Assembly: GCA_013397935.1 (NCBI GenBank)
Contig: VZRN01005010.1
Span: 2,063,405-2,127,404 of the forward strand
Direction: 5' to 3'
DNA from: Dasyornis broadbenti
Taxonomy: Eukaryota > Chordata > Aves > Passeriformes > Dasyornithidae
DNA length: 64,000 nt
Each line of letters opens with the position of its first letter. Positions within the stretch are counted from its first letter, which is position 1. Below are positions 49,960 to 64,000 of the stretch, piece by piece. The notes under the pieces are model-generated. The model was given only the letters and a program-made list of their open reading frames with translations. It was not told the DNA's origin and did no database searches. A program made the translations under genes and the position numbers.

Positions 49960-51475
49960 CTATCTACACAAACAAGACTGTCTAACAAATATTTAAGGCA
50001 GGAACACAGGAGAGTGAATCCAGGATGTTTTGAAAGGTAAAAGGGCTGGGAGACTTGTATTCTCCAAACAGTCAAAGGAGCAAGTTGTGTTCCTGGGAGT
50101 TGAGGAGAGGTAGGATGGCTACTCCACCAGCCGTAAAGCATTCCAGGCAGGCGTCTGAGCTATACAGAATTTAAGTCCTGATGATTACCCATTTAAAATC
50201 TAATTCTTGTTAAGACAGACACGGGTGACATTTGCTTAACCTCTACTATGAGAGATCAAAGTCCTCTTTGAACAACTAGAGATTTAGTCAAGGCCAAGTT
50301 CTGAGTTACTACACTGAATACATTCTGTGCCAGATATAAGGATACAAATTATGTCTGAGATGAGAACAGAGCTGAATCAGCCATTGCCGTCATTCCCTTA
50401 GATGACGACTTGCTATCCAATTTAATATTAGAATGCGGTACTCACAAAATTACTTCACAATGAAGCAGAGGAGAGGATGAAATGAAGAGGACAGCCCTTT
50501 TACAATCTCCAATTCTGTTTTTGCTGTGAGGGCAAGTAACTGAAGTTTTCGCTGGGATTCCAGCTGAGACTGAAAACATGGAGAAATGCAAAAAATAAAA
50601 CTACCAATATGCTATGCAGTTCATTATACAATAAAAACTGTGTAGTGCAATACAAAATAAAAGCTAAGGGATAGGGAAATAGCTCACTTTCTCTCTTGAA
50701 GGATATATATTCAAGGAGTTCTTAATAAGGCAGGATCTAAATATTAAAATAACCAGTTCAAGATGCTTGATTTGTATAGGCTATGGAGGTTTTTAATATA
50801 TTGATTTAATTAGTCACTATTGAACCATATTTAGAAGATAAGTGAAAGCCTCTAAAGACTTATTTATTGACACCATATGGCAGTTCTTAAAAGTGATGTT
50901 CAAATTATGTATAATGAGCCACATAAAAAAGGAGGATGTGCCATAAAAAGGACTCCCAAACAAAAATGATGCTATAGTTGAAGGATATAAGTTTTAATAT
51001 GGTATTTTAGAATCTATTCCAGAGATGAGGTGCCCTACAGCTGACTGAAAATATTTGCAGGTACTGTTTGTATTACATGATGTAGCTGCAAAAAAGCACA
51101 TTTTTATGATGGATTAGAAAACTATGGTTGGAATAGACAGAGAAGATGAGTCAGGAAGACATGAGAACCTGAAAGAGGATGGCAAATCAGAAAGATATGC
51201 TGCTCACATTTTCGCCACAGTAAATGCATCTCTCAATTTAAAAGTATCTGCTCAGACATCAACCTGCAGTTACCTATTTTGACACACGGTACTGACTACA
51301 ATTTTCATGAAATAAACTCCTTGTCTGGTGTATGTCAAGTGATTCCTAAGGCATCACTGTGGTATAACTGTCATGTGAATTTGGTTTCATTTGTGATCAT
51401 TCTTTCTTATGTGTTTCTCAGAAAATATGATAGCTCAAAATATTTATAGAAATAATTGAACTGAATGTATTACAA

Positions 51476-51497
51476 ACACACACACACACACACACAC
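51476..51497. repeat. (AC)11 microsatellite
   Basis: Eleven uninterrupted AC dinucleotides, followed by TCTCTC. It is probably polymorphic. Confidence 0.95.
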
Positions 51498-52686
51498 TCT
51501 CTCACAGAAGATTTCAAGGTCTAGCACTGAAAAGTAGAAAAACTAAAATTATGGCTTCAGCCTGAGGTCCCTCTGCTGATGGTGATACCTCACTGCATGA
51601 CATTCTGTGCTTCCTGAGCTGTTCAAGAAGTCCAGGGGAAATATTTTTTCCTCAGTTAATTTTTTTCACAGAACCTGTACCTCTTTAAGTAGCTCATTCT
51701 TCACCTGTCTACCTTTGACACAAGCAATTTCCTCCTCACTGCCTGGGTACCAGCTGGAAAAACACTGACAGTACAGGCCACAGACTCCCTAATCTGTGTG
51801 CATGATTTTTATGATATAGAAGCTGCTGTGGCAGAATCATTAAAGAATTCCTGTCCCTAAACCTCTGGCTGACTGGAGGGAGCAAAAAATCTCCCGACTT
51901 TTGCTAAAAAATATCATGGCAATTACGGCATCACACTGTGAATGGCATAATTGAACTAATCTGTGTTCAAAAACAGGAGATTAGGCAACATTATAGATCC
52001 TCATCAGCTCACTAAAGAGGAGTGTGAGTGAAGAGCAATTGCTCCTGAAGGACTGGAATGTGCTAAACTGGTGTTGCTACACCTGTATCACAAAACTCTG
52101 TACTAATTTTAAAGGGAAGTGATAAGGCAATTCCTGACAATAAAGCTCAATTACAGGCCAAGGCCTATTCAGCCCATGCAGTCTTGGACTGAAGATGGTC
52201 ACTCTGAGGGGAGGACTGGAGGTGGACAGTCTAGTTTTCAAGCAGAAACTGGGATGGACTGGAGAAGGTGGGCTCTGACGAATTGAGCTTTTACTCTCTT
52301 CATTGAGTGTGTAACTACATCTAGGCCAATTTTCATTGAAAAAGCATTCCCACATCCCTGACACCAGGGCCATCCTTTCCCATTCCCCACACCAACCAAA
52401 TTCCTCCAAAGCAGAGTGTATTTCCGCTCTCCAACAAAAGGAGCAATAAATGCGTTTAACATGGTACCACAGTCCTTCTCCCTTCCCCCAGTCTCATAAA
52501 CAACTAAACTGGCTTGGTTAAAAATACCTAGAAAAAATTTTGGCATATGAGCATCTTCAATTTGAATAGTTTAAATGAAGCAGAATACAATAACGTATAT
52601 ACAGGATTTTAAAAGAGAAAATATCAAGCCAGTCTCACTAAAGCTAATGTTATCTAGGCCTTCAGTTTGTGATGTGAAACACAAAA

Positions 52687-52742
52687 TCCAACCCAACCCA
52701 ACCCAAAATAACAAAAAACACCAGCCAACCAACCAACCAACC
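52687..52742. repeat. C/A-rich simple repeats
   Basis: Two short arrays lie close together: about four copies of a CCCAA-type pentamer near 52689-52706 and about five copies of CCAA near 52724-52742. They keep the opposing frames at 52571-52775 open by chance. Confidence 0.85.
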
Positions 52743-55700
52743 GGCCACAGCAGCAACAACAAAAACAGTCAGTGAGCCTAGTTATGAATCATAAAATAAC
52801 TGACAAAACTTGCTCAGTTAAAGTCTCTGGATGTGGATCTGCCTGGAGCACAGACCAAGTATGGTTCACCAAATCAAGTCATGTTAAAAAGATGCTATGA
52901 AAGGCAGGTTGCTGATGCCCCAGCTGTCTCATTTGCCTGACATTTTTCACATTTCTGAAAACATTTAGAGCTCTTGTCCTAATAGTAATGAAAAAAATTG
53001 AAAGAAAATGGCTTGTACACCAGTGACCCTGTGGAAGTCCATTTGCTGGTCTTGTGAATGTGTCCACAAATTTGGATAACTTTAGATCTTTGAGGAAATA
53101 AAAGAGAGTTTGTCCATGTTCAAAATATATTTGTTGCATTTTAGTGGATGAAGTCTAAAATAATTCCATCATTACTGAAGATGCTTGACTGTACCAATGT
53201 TCTCAGGCCTGATCAGGATAACATGAAAGAGCCTCCTTTACAGAGAAACTACATATTTCCAACCCAGTGTACAAAAAAAAGGCTGGCTGTGCCCTGTACC
53301 AGATATTTTATCGAGATCTGATTTTGAAAGCAGAGTTGAGTACAAGCATTCAGCTTTTTGTTCAAATTCAGACAGTATAATGGGTGGCTCAGCAGAGGGA
53401 AGTAGACTGGAACAAAGATTACACAGAGATTAAGATTCCTGTGGAAGGGAGGCAAAGACCAAAGAGTAGAGATGAGATCCTAGTATTTAGCTGGTAGAAG
53501 ACAAACAAGAGAAAGTACAACAAGGAGCTGAGGTTGGTAATCAGATCAAAATGGCATAGACTCTGTCACAGGGCTGGTACAAGACAGGAAGACAAAAAAC
53601 CTTGAGAAACGATGACAATATAAAGGAAGTAGACAAAGAAAATTATGCAGAAAGAGTGATGGAAGGGATCAGGAAAGAAGAGCAAATTGGAAACATGAGA
53701 ATGAAAGAAATAAATTGGAGTAGGTGGATGGGATGAGAATTCAAAGAGGGAGCTTTAACAGGAATGTTGCAGTCTAGAAAGTCCATGTGGAAAGAGAACA
53801 AATGGGTAAGGACCTGGCTAAAGAGATGGGAGAAAAACAGACTATGGCACCATATCATAAAAGTCTGTTTCATAAATAACCTGAATAAGGCAGAAAGATA
53901 CAATACACAGGAAACCTTATTCAACTCTGGCATTTCCTGACTTATAAATAAGCAATCCTTTAGCTTCAAAAGCCATCATTTAAAATAATTTCCAGGTGTG
54001 CCTGCGAGTGTACAAGTATTAAGTAAAAACAACAATGAAGAAAAGATTAACCAGTTTGTGTATTTTAGACCTTTCCACTTAAGAAAAAGGCTACGGCTTA
54101 AGCTATGTAAGTACATTACACACTTCTTTTGATCCTATGTCTGTGAGCTTTGTGTGCCCTTTTTACTTATAATTGTTTATTCCATAGACATGTTATGCAA
54201 CTTTTCAGATGCATTAACTTTATAGTTAATCAAATAACTACTCTTCTTTTGCTACTAACTGAAACTCAAATATGCCTTTGCTTGCCATAGTTCATCATAG
54301 ATTTAAAAAAACCTCTTAAATGAGAAATGGATTCCATTCATGACCATACATATCATGATGGGTTGCCAACATAAATCATCCCTCTTTATATGTCTCACAT
54401 ATTTGGCACAAATAGTTTTTCCCTCTTATTTTTCAGTTGTCCATAGATTTGTAAGATGTCTTACTTGGAATCTTTTGGATCTCCTTCAATGATTTGGGAT
54501 CCCTTAGGGTACCTGGTACAGATTGATTTATTATAATAAACATCATGCAGTTTCTACCTCTGAATAGCCCTTGCTATAGCAGTGTGTTTGCTCCAGCGAA
54601 TGATTAATAACAAAATGGGTTCACTGTACACTCATTGCCTACATACGCGCAGCTCTTGAAATGATATAGCATTAAGAGTCCTTATGGCTAACCAGGGGCA
54701 AAAAGCACTCTTCTTTTCCATTTCTATAGCTACCCCAACAGATAACACTGAGAGCTGAAAGCAAACTGAAAAAAATTGTGAAAATCTGAAAATTAACCAG
54801 AAGGCAGAGAAGAGAACATTGACTAGACAAATGTTTTCAGTTTCCAAAGACTAATAATTTTCACCCACTTTTAGCACACTATTTCTCAATCTTCCATTCA
54901 TACCTAAAATGTTTTTACCTGAAGCTTTTCAAATGGCTCCTTCATTCAACTTGTTCTAATGCTTTGAAACCAAGACAAATTTTTTCTTACTATGGGTATT
55001 TTCATTTATAGGTAATTTCTTTAAAAATATGTGCAAATTCTAATGAAACATCTCTTCCTACATTATACAGGAATATTATATACAGAAATTATATATATAT
55101 ATCTTATAGTAGAGATAAATTTATTATCTGTAATACAAAAGTGTTATACAAACACATAAGCAATATAAGCCGCAATATATTTACATTACTTTTCCTAAAA
55201 GTTGCATTTTCAATTTTATTGATTTTGACTGTAATGATTACTTTTTCATTGCAGAAAATATTTCAGAACAGTTTTCTGCACTGAGGTGTAAAGGCACTTC
55301 AAATATTCCCTGAGGAACTTGCTCAGCTCTTTCCAAACCTCAGTTTGTATTCCAGTTTGTTTTTAGGTCCCACACACCTGAGAGGTGGGGGAAAAACATT
55401 TGTTCCTTTTATGCACAACTGAGTATCCAGTTTTATGGACTGAGTAGGTGCCCTGTGAACAACATATCTGAGGTAACCACAAACAGTCTCTGCCCTGAAA
55501 ATTCTACAGTCCAAAGACATGAAGAGGACAAGAAAGTGGGTAAAGGTGGAAGTAAAGGAAAAAGTGGGCTTAGCATAGCTGCATGGGGTTCTATCACACA
55601 GTTTCTCAAAGGACTGCTGACTCTAGCCCACAAAATATGGCGATGCATGTTACAGAAGAACAAGTTTAGCAGCATGCCCTTGCATAATGCAAGTACATAG

Positions 55701-58700
55701 TCCTAAAAGCATCTCAATCTGCTAGGAGAGGTTCTCAAAAAGTAAAGGCCTAGATAAATGTCATGCACTGATTTTAGGTGGAAATATAAGATACAGACCC
55801 CTTACTTAAGGAAATAGATCCACTGATTTATTTGGGATTACTTGTGCAGGACAGAACAGCAATAGGTAGAGCTCTCTCAGATAGAACCTGGAGAACCTTG
55901 TGATATAGGATTTTAATCAGTCATCTGAAAGGCTTTGATTAGTCAGCGTCTATATTCTTCCATGAAAATTAAACTCAATTAGTCTAAACCAACAGTAACA
56001 ATTTAGAAGATGTGTTTTAAGATAAGATAGATCTACACAATATGGAAAAAAGGAAGAGAAAATACTTTCTTCTTCTCTTATATATTACGTCTACTATAAC
56101 AAGACTCACAAAGAACTGAACAGTACCACACTTCCTTCTCCATTCTCCTCCCATTCAAGACACATTTTTAAAAGGCTGTGAATTTTAGAAGGTTCAGTTC
56201 TTTGAAAAGAATGAATACTAAAGTTTAAATCATAAACTTAGGTACCTTCCATCACTACACACATTTGCTAAATGGGTCCACATAGGTTTTAAACTGGAAC
56301 TGAATGAAACCTAATGTTATACAACATATTAAAAATTAGTGCTGGGAATGCTGCCAAAAGCCATACACATGCTCCACTGGTACTTCTTTGAAGATACCAT
56401 CTTTTTCTTCAGAACCTCAGTGTCATGAATTTTTATTAATTTCTTCTGTTATGACAGCAGTGAAAACTTTAAAAATAATATGACCAAAGCTACAAAGAAT
56501 TTGAAAGACTATATATGGTATGGAAGCTGCCCCAATAGCCTGGCTAGACATTAGACCAATGCCTTGGACAGTCAGATCCTAACAAATCAGAGCTGCCAAA
56601 ATTCAGCCGTGATTGAGCTTGAAAGATGCAGTAAAGTGTTAGGAAGTGCAGTGTTCCTGGCATAGCCTTCATGGCATTTTACATGGCACCCTCATCCATG
56701 ATGACAGGACACAGAAGTATTTATTAAGGGATGGATCCTTAATAGAGAGACAAACCTTCTCGCCTCCTCAGACCACCCACACTGCAAGATCACAGAGAGA
56801 TCTCTTACAGGAGATGCAGTCTGTCTGTCCACCCACCTGCAATACCCTTCTCTGCCTCCTATCATACAATTGCATGTGTTTGACTGTGTGAGAAATCCCT
56901 GCAACCCAGCAAACACACAGCCTGACCTTCACCATTTCCACACACCTAATGAAGTAGTTTTTCTCTTTACTTATGATTACTGATACAGAGCTTTCTGCGT
57001 CTCAAAGTGTTTCTTCACAGTAGTTGTTCTAGGAATAAAATCGCAGATAGCATAAAATAACATGGCTAATCAAATTCACTATTCTGCACCAAGAGCACAA
57101 AATTTTCTACTTGATATTTTTTGCAAAAAAGGCATCATAAGTAAATTCAGCAGCTAAATCATAGCACACAAAGCATATCAAAATTGGTACAAATTTCTTG
57201 ACAAGATACTGGTTTCAAAGGAGCTGAGAGCTCATTTTCTCTCTTCATGCCATAAAATAACCATAAATTTAGCTTCCTAGAAATATTATGATTCCCAGAC
57301 AAATTTCCCCAAAGCAAGGACTATATTATGATGTCTCTAATGTATTGCATCAGCAAGTTTTAATACTCTCTGCAACAAAGGATAAACAAAACGTACTTAT
57401 CAAGTCACTACTAACATAGAGCACACAGTAGATAAATTTTCCATCTGCTAATTTTAAAGCAGTGAAAACTAGGTTTCTGAAGTCTAAATGAATAGCATTG
57501 CAGTGCCAAGGAGAGGGCAGTCTAAATAACTGCCCAAGTTTGGCACTAAGTAACTTCAGCACTTTTCAGACTTTTTCTTAATTTTTAATTTGAAAATAAA
57601 TGTGTAAAATATTCCATAAACAGCTGAGGAATAGAAACATATGCTACTTAATTTCAAGAGAAAAAGCAGAGCATGCAAAAGCAAGAAAAGCTTGTCACAG
57701 CCCATGTTGTTGTTTTTATCCTTGTGTCAATTTAAGCCTAAATGTTTAAGTTTTCAAAATTAAATAAGCATCTTAGCTATGTTATTCTCCTTAGTTCTGA
57801 GTGCCACTGTGAGTCTAGATGTCACAATCAGCTTTGAAAATCTTTACATACAATAATTTCAATTCTGAAACAATTTTACTCTGGGTCCATAATATGAAAA
57901 TGAAATCCGAGTATGATCCTTCCACCAGATTTTTGTTTACACAGTATTGCATCCTAACACAGAATAACCAGATAATTTGTGACAGAATTATCTGATATTT
58001 TGTATACTTATATTTTTCAGATATTTCATGATTTTTAAGTTTCCTGCATGAGGCTACAGGTAAAACTATAAGTTGGGCCCAAAAGAAAGATGGATTCATA
58101 ACCTTTAGTTTTCCAATTGCTTTTTTTTTTAAGAAAAAGAAGCACAGATTCTTTAAGTGGCTATTTGGTTTAGTTGTTCCTCACAGTTATATGCAGCTGC
58201 AAAACATTGTTGACCTTTTTATCATTCTTATTATTCCATACAGAATATCTGAACATGCTCCTGTTGAGCCAAAAAGGAATCTGATGGTTCTTTCAATCAA
58301 ATCGTGTTCAGGCATAGACCTAGCAGCAATTTTTTGATATTGAAAATATATATTGATACTTCAGACTCATCATCATTTTATATTAAACAGTGCTACCACG
58401 AATCCTTACTTGTTTACCTGAAGAAGCTTTTCAAAGCCAGGTTTTAACAACATTGCTTTCACATTGAGTCTGTCTGGGATGGAGTCAGATTTCTTCACAG
58501 TAGCCTCTATGGTGCTGCATTCTGGTTCTATTATTCCACAAATAGAAATAATTATTCTTTTAATTCAAGGAATAAAAGTTTAAGTGAGAGAAAATGGGTG
58601 TGTAGGGGGTTAAAAGAGTGTCATCTCCTTCCCGCTTCCTGCATTATCCCAGTACTATCCCTTGCTTTCCTTACACTTGTGTCTAATCACCAATGTTTTA

Positions 58701-61700
58701 GTGGATTCCTGGCTGCAACAAACTCTACAAAGTTCTCTCTGAGTCTTTAGGAACAGTATCATCTTTCCATCTCTTGTGAAATTTGACTTGGCATTCAGCG
58801 TATTTTAATTCTTATATCTCATAACCTCTGCCCTTACCATAACTTTCTGCACACTGTGTCTCACAGGGTATGTCTGAAACTCTCAAAAATAAAATGGGAT
58901 TGACTCAGCTATTGTCTTCCTAAACAACTAAATTATTTAACTGCTTTGTTTCCAACCATCCCAACTAGCTCTCTCCAGAACCAGGTACTGTCCAGGCAAA
59001 ACTTGGGGAATAAATATTCCTGCAAGCACTACCAAACAGTAACATAGACAATCACGTACATCAGTTTTGGCACTTCACTGTCCTGTTACAGTACCTCAAA
59101 AGGCTTTACAGACCTAATACAATATATACTTGAATTTTTGTGGTACAAAAATACCACTGTCATGAACTGCAACACAATTTTAAAACCATTCAGGACACTT
59201 CAAACTAGAAACATCCCGCCCTGCCTCACCCACTAACCCTCCCCCCACTCTCCAAATTCAGACTTGGCTACAACTGCAAAAGTTCAGTGTGGTGTGAGTA
59301 AACTAATGTACTCTAGGAGGAGTCTGCTCTGTGTGTACCAGTCAGTCTGAGTACCCACTCTTGAAGATAGCAAGGGCTCTAGGATTCTCTTTTCTTCAGT
59401 AGAAAAGACAAATCCTTTCAGATTGTGTGCCTAATCCACCTTTGTTTCAGAAGGTGGAAGTCTTAACTTATTTAGGAAAACACAGTAAAAATACCACAAT
59501 TAGCTACAAACAAACAAGTAAAAGAGATTCCATCTGTCACGTCCATATGTACAGCAGAAATACATTTCATAACAAAAGAAAACAACAGGTTTTAAAAACC
59601 AATACCATTTATGGAAAAAGGGAATGACTTTTTAAGAACTATTTAAGGGAAGAATTCTTTCACACCAAAAAAGCCCCCCAAAACCTCTTGACTTCCTTCA
59701 TAAGTTTCATTTATGGTAGTATATCTTATTTGAAATTCATCATAATTTTACAAATTTTGGTATAAATTTTATTCAAGCAGTCTTTGGTTTTTATATGAAA
59801 TGAAATCTTAAAAGACAAAATACTGATAACCACACATTATTTCCTTCTTTACTTTCTCTTCTCTCTCCTTTCTTGATATGGGGTTAGTGAATACACACGG
59901 TATAGGAAAAATTACACATTTATTTTCTTAAAAGTCCTCTTCTGGCATTTTAATAACTAGTTCACTGTTTCTGGATCATTTAGTCTAAAGATGGCACTGA
60001 ACCTTCCAGCCCAGCAGAATCTGCAGGCAAGGCACAGATGTAAGTAGGTGAGTACTTCAGTCCAGGGACTTGGATAAAGCAGCACTGTGCTCTCCAAGTT
60101 TAAGGTGAGAAGACCAGTACCATGATTCATCTCTCTCTGTTTGGTTATGTTTGTTGTATTGATACAGTGAAATATTATCACCGTGCAGTGACTTCAAGTT
60201 TGCTGCTGTGGAAGAAAGAAGGTTTTACAGGGGAATGTTGGCTTGAAACCCATGTTCATGATTAATAGGCATCATATTCTGGGGGAGGTAAACAAATTGA
60301 AAGGAGTATAGCCAAACCCCGAAAGAGATGCAACTTTATATAAATTGTGTTATACTCCTGCCCTCTGTTTCAGTGTTTATCTTCCATAAAAATCTACTCT
60401 TCTGCTATGTAAGATTTATTATGTATCACCTATTCAGAAGTCATTGAATCAGGGTGCTTTTATTACAGACAAAGGGATGATTTCTTTATTCTGCACATAA
60501 ACAGGCACTGTGATCACCAAAGCACTGCATTCTGTACCATCTCTTAACTCTAGCAGGATTTCTGCAAAATCTTTATTTTAAAAATGAGATCAAAACTTAT
60601 AGAGTCAAATAGGCACCTCGCTAACCAAATGGAGAGCTTTACATGCATAAAGACTGGATTTGAGCACTCCTGAAGAACTTTGATGGAAAAATATAGAGAG
60701 TTTCACAGAGATATGTAGATAATGTGCTAGAGCTCACTATTTACCCAGTACAAAGCTGTTCCTCATGGGAAACACAGCATGCAGCAGCCCTTGTCAGCTG
60801 AGTCTAGAAAAATGTCTAACCACCTGGATCTACAGTCTAATCCACATAATATTGCTGATGGTGAACCAACAGAGCAGCAGCAGAACTGAGACTCTGAGGT
60901 GGCACTAATAACACTGCAGCGGGTTCATCAGTAGTTCACCTTTTGGGTGGCGCACCCTTGCCCCGAACTCTTGTGGAAGATTCATAGAAGTAATATGACT
61001 TGAAGCAGAGGATCATAAAATAATGTTTGACACCCAGCATTTAATTTTTCTTTTTTTCTAAGCCTTTTGGAAGAAGAATTACACTAGGAAATTGTAGTCA
61101 TTAGTGGGGACGACATACCTAATAGACATTTGGACTTTTCTGCTCTATAATCGCCATTCTAGTGGTCCATACCTCATCAATTTTGTATTGTTACCAAGAG
61201 GAAATTACTGCTAATGAGTAAAAAGGAGGAAGAAGATAAAAATGGGAAGAAAATCATGGGTTTTATGCTTTAAAAGTTGAAGGGAGAAGAGCTGAAGAGA
61301 ACACTTCTGTTTGCTACCTTAACTTTTATGAGTCAGGCAAGGAGCTGTCATTCCAGGTATAAAGTCTGGATCTCATCCATATTAGAGAAAATCCGATATT
61401 GACAGAATTTACCCTAATCTTGGTGTTGACTGATGTAACTAAGAAATTGGCACTTAAGAAATTGGCACCAAGAATATATTTTAAAGAAGTAAAACTCATT
61501 AAAATTCTTCCTTCCCAGTATCTTTGTAACTTACCAAATGCTAACTTCATGCTAAAAAACCCCTTTGAAACACAGAAAATATTCCAGCTTGCTATGTTTT
61601 TTGAATAAATGTTATGTGATTTCATTTACTGAAAATTGATGCACGTGTTACTTAGAAATAAATCCAAGAGTAAAGTTGGTAAAGCCCTGTCTTTGAGTGG

Positions 61701-61874
61701 ATGTTTTCCTGCCAACCAGCACCATTTAACATGAGGCTCAACCAAATATCAGCAGCCAGTCCACACTGGTTCAAGCAAAACTTTATAATATGTTCCCATT
61801 GTGTTATTTCCCCAGCCAGTCATGAACTCAATGACAAGAAATGTTCCTCCTTGAGCAGCACATCAAATACTCAT

Positions 61875-61954
61875 AAGGTCAGGCAGGGGGATTTGAGCTA
61901 GATAATCTTTAAGGTGCCTTCTAACCCAAATCATTCTGTGATGATTCTATGATA
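61875..61954 (+). mobile_element. CR1 LINE, extreme 3' end
   Basis: The block reads AGGTCAGGCAGGGGGATTTG, then AGATAATCTTTAAGGTGCCT, then CTAACCCAAATCATTCTGTG and ends in GATTCTATGATAA. This is the last 80 bases or so of an avian CR1 with its ATTCTATGA tail. It is severely 5'-truncated and non-coding. Confidence 0.93.
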
Positions 61955-64000
61955 ACCCATTTAGTAAAGAGTGCATTGATCATGCTTATTATGTATATTT
62001 TTTTCTGACACAGGGGGAGTAACCACTCAGGTTCCTTATGAAAATTCTACAGAGGATTCATCTTTATAGCTACAATCAGTAATAGGTATTGCTGTCCCAC
62101 CAACCTGGTGCTAAAAACCTTTTAATTTTGTGTAAAGGGTTTTATCCTTAGAATATTTGTCAGTCATGTCATGTCACAGACCAGAAAGATTTTTGTATTC
62201 TTTTGCTTCCTTAAGTCATGTTTTGTATGCAATCAGGATGTCAAATGTACACCACCAAGCTTTTGTCAAATGTTCTAAAGAGTGCATCATGAAATAACAG
62301 TCTTAACCCAGGGTTATATACTCACTCTAAATTATACCCTCCTGCTGAAAAAAAGAAGTATGCATAGCACAAAGAGAACATTTACTGAGTTCCTTTCAGC
62401 AACTGCAAAACTGTATAGGTCCTGCCATTCAAAATGATGACATCTAAATAAACTTCATTATTTTATACTTGGAAACTAGGACTGCTGTTCTAGGTGGACA
62501 CATAGCAGCATTTTCCAAAGGGACTAGTGCTGAAGTAAAGCAAAGCAATGCCGTAATCCTCTTAACATGTCAAGGAAAACAAAATAAAACTATAAAATTA
62601 GCACCAACTCTCTTTCCCAGAACACTTCCCCTTGTAGGTAAGGAAAGATATCTTTATTTCATATTTATTGACCTTTTTGGTTCAGTCTATGCATAAGGTA
62701 GAGCCATTTAGTTATTTGTCCCTGCAGAGAATGGGAAATATACTAGTACTGGTTATTTTTTCTTGGATTTTGTTAAGAACTTCTCCTGAACATCTTCAAA
62801 AATCTTCCTCTAATATTTTCTCACTTGCTCTTTCATTAAAAGCAGTCTTCTGACAAGGTTAGCAACCTATCAAGATTTGAAGCCAATGCTTGCTATCTCG
62901 TATAACAAGAAGTTTTGTAATTTCACTTTTTTTATTTATTTGAAGTTCAATATGATTAAGTTTACTATTCTTTGTCAAAATCTCAGGCAAAAATATCTAG
63001 CATCAGATTTTGAGAAGTCTGTAGATCTCTGCACAAAACTTGGAAAAATCAATTTTTTGCCTCTGGCTTGGAGTCTTAATACCTCCTTAAACCTTTAATC
63101 CCTGTGTCTAAGTGCCCCTGTATGACACAGGAAGAGTATTGGGTTTTTAGTTCCTCCTTTACAAAACAGATGGCTGCGAACATAAATTAAGGCTGTGAAC
63201 ATAAATTAAGACTGTGAACTGTCCACTGCTCAGATACTGGAGGTCTGTAAAATGCACACTGTCAAATAAGATCAGCATGTAAAACAAATACCACGCCCTG
63301 TCAGCTATAATCTCTTGTTAAATAAGCTGTCCCAGAAAGACTAGCATTTATTATTCAGTTCAGTGTAAAAAAAAAAACCCAAAAAGCAAAACTCAGAAAA
63401 AACCCATGCAGAAGTTTCTATACTTTTCAAAGTCAAAAGTTTAAACTTAAGACCCCATGACCAAAAAATTAATTTATACTTAAAAATGGACACCTGAGAT
63501 TGCTCCTGCTGAACATGTGCCACTGAGACTTTCACCTCTAGCAGAAACAGTCAAAGGATTGGAAGGAAAAAAAAAAGATCTTTACACATAGCAAAGATTT
63601 GCAGCAGGGTATTCTATTCAGCACCACAGATGACACATGCATTTTCACTGCTGGGTACATTTTATTTACAGCTCTGATGTCTTTTGCTGTCTCTTTCCCT
63701 TTTGAGTTCAAAGTACTTTCATTTTCTTGTGCGCTCTGTTCTTAGCCAAGAAGATTTTTCTAACAGAGTGGTGAGGGTAGCGGAAGGGAATCACCCAATG
63801 TTGACAGCACATTAAGGATTGCTTAAGCTTCTGTAACTAAAGTAAGTACATTTGATGGTCTTCCTGTCTTTTTCTTCTAGTTAATTAAACCAGCTTGTTG
63901 TGCTCTGGAATGTGGGAAACCTCAAGACAAAATGGTGAGGTAATGGTGCAATCTTAAAGTTGTGAACTTTCTGTCAGAGTGAATTTTCTGTAATTATTCA
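61955..64000. other. anonymous AT-rich DNA to the right edge
   Basis: No gene or repeat family is recognised. One short tandem duplication is present: a 19-base unit (GGCTGTGAACATAAATTAA type) at 63172-63209, with a partial third copy to about 63219. Confidence 0.55.

Larger units (their letters stand above)
46701..61874. other. long anonymous stretch without a recognised gene
   Basis: Over 15 kb shows only short overlapping frames and simple repeats. The interval at 53500-53770 is purine-rich on the plus strand. The segment at 55440-55620 vaguely recalls an old dispersed amniote repeat (CTCTGCCCTGAAAATTCTAC, ending CTACAGTCC at 55512), but I cannot name it. The frames at 52077-52546 (minus) and 56646-56916 (both strands) carry no domain I know. 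It is most simply intergenic or intronic DNA. Confidence 0.55.

Noticed and set aside
1..64000. CRISPR arrays, operons, bacterial-type promoters or phage genes
   Set aside because: No regularly spaced direct repeats with unique spacers and no dense coding exist; CR1 copies and the AT-rich CpG-poor background show vertebrate nuclear DNA.

Overview
This 64 kb window looks like avian nuclear DNA, most likely from a songbird or another neoavian bird. It is AT-rich, poor in CpG and almost free of recognisable coding sequence. The bird assignment rests on several CR1 LINE fragments with the standard avian 3' end and on what look like avian endogenous-retrovirus LTRs. There is no bacterial-style gene organisation. 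Nearly all short reading frames appear to be chance frames or frames inside repeats.

Layout: a 13-bp-period C/T-rich minisatellite runs in from the left edge (1-128). Next come about 7 kb of anonymous DNA, a possible minus-strand solo LTR (7.39-8.03 kb) and a stretch of unidentified minus-strand frames (9.0-10.65 kb). From 13 to 21.5 kb the window is repeat-rich. It holds a CR1 3' end (13.1 kb), a perfect (GGAAT)15 array (15.6 kb), a GC-rich patch (16.6 kb), and two CR1 copies in inverted orientation (17.4-18.1 kb minus, 20.2-20.9 kb plus), each with an internal deletion. The plus copy runs into a (CTCCT)n array broken by a 526-base assembly gap. A perfect 18-bp-stem hairpin beside a triplicated 10-mer lies at 22.24-22.31 kb. 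A probable plus-strand LTR occupies about 25.09-26.16 kb.

The best candidate for a host coding sequence is a minus-strand open segment at 29.10-29.38 kb. It begins after an AG acceptor dinucleotide and encodes a C-terminal single-pass membrane segment, followed by a stop and a nearby AATAAA. I could not name the gene. Two further probable minus-strand LTRs lie at 35.43-36.06 kb and 40.61-41.50 kb. A CR1 3' fragment lies at 42.2 kb, a CR1 ORF2 fragment that has lost its 3' end at about 45.7-46.7 kb, and a last CR1 3' end at 61.9 kb. The rest is anonymous intergenic or intronic DNA with a few microsatellites.

The genes do not form a pathway or operon. The window reads as a gene desert or a very large intron whose history is mainly retrotransposon insertion and decay. 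All identifications are from memory of family consensus sequences; no search was run.
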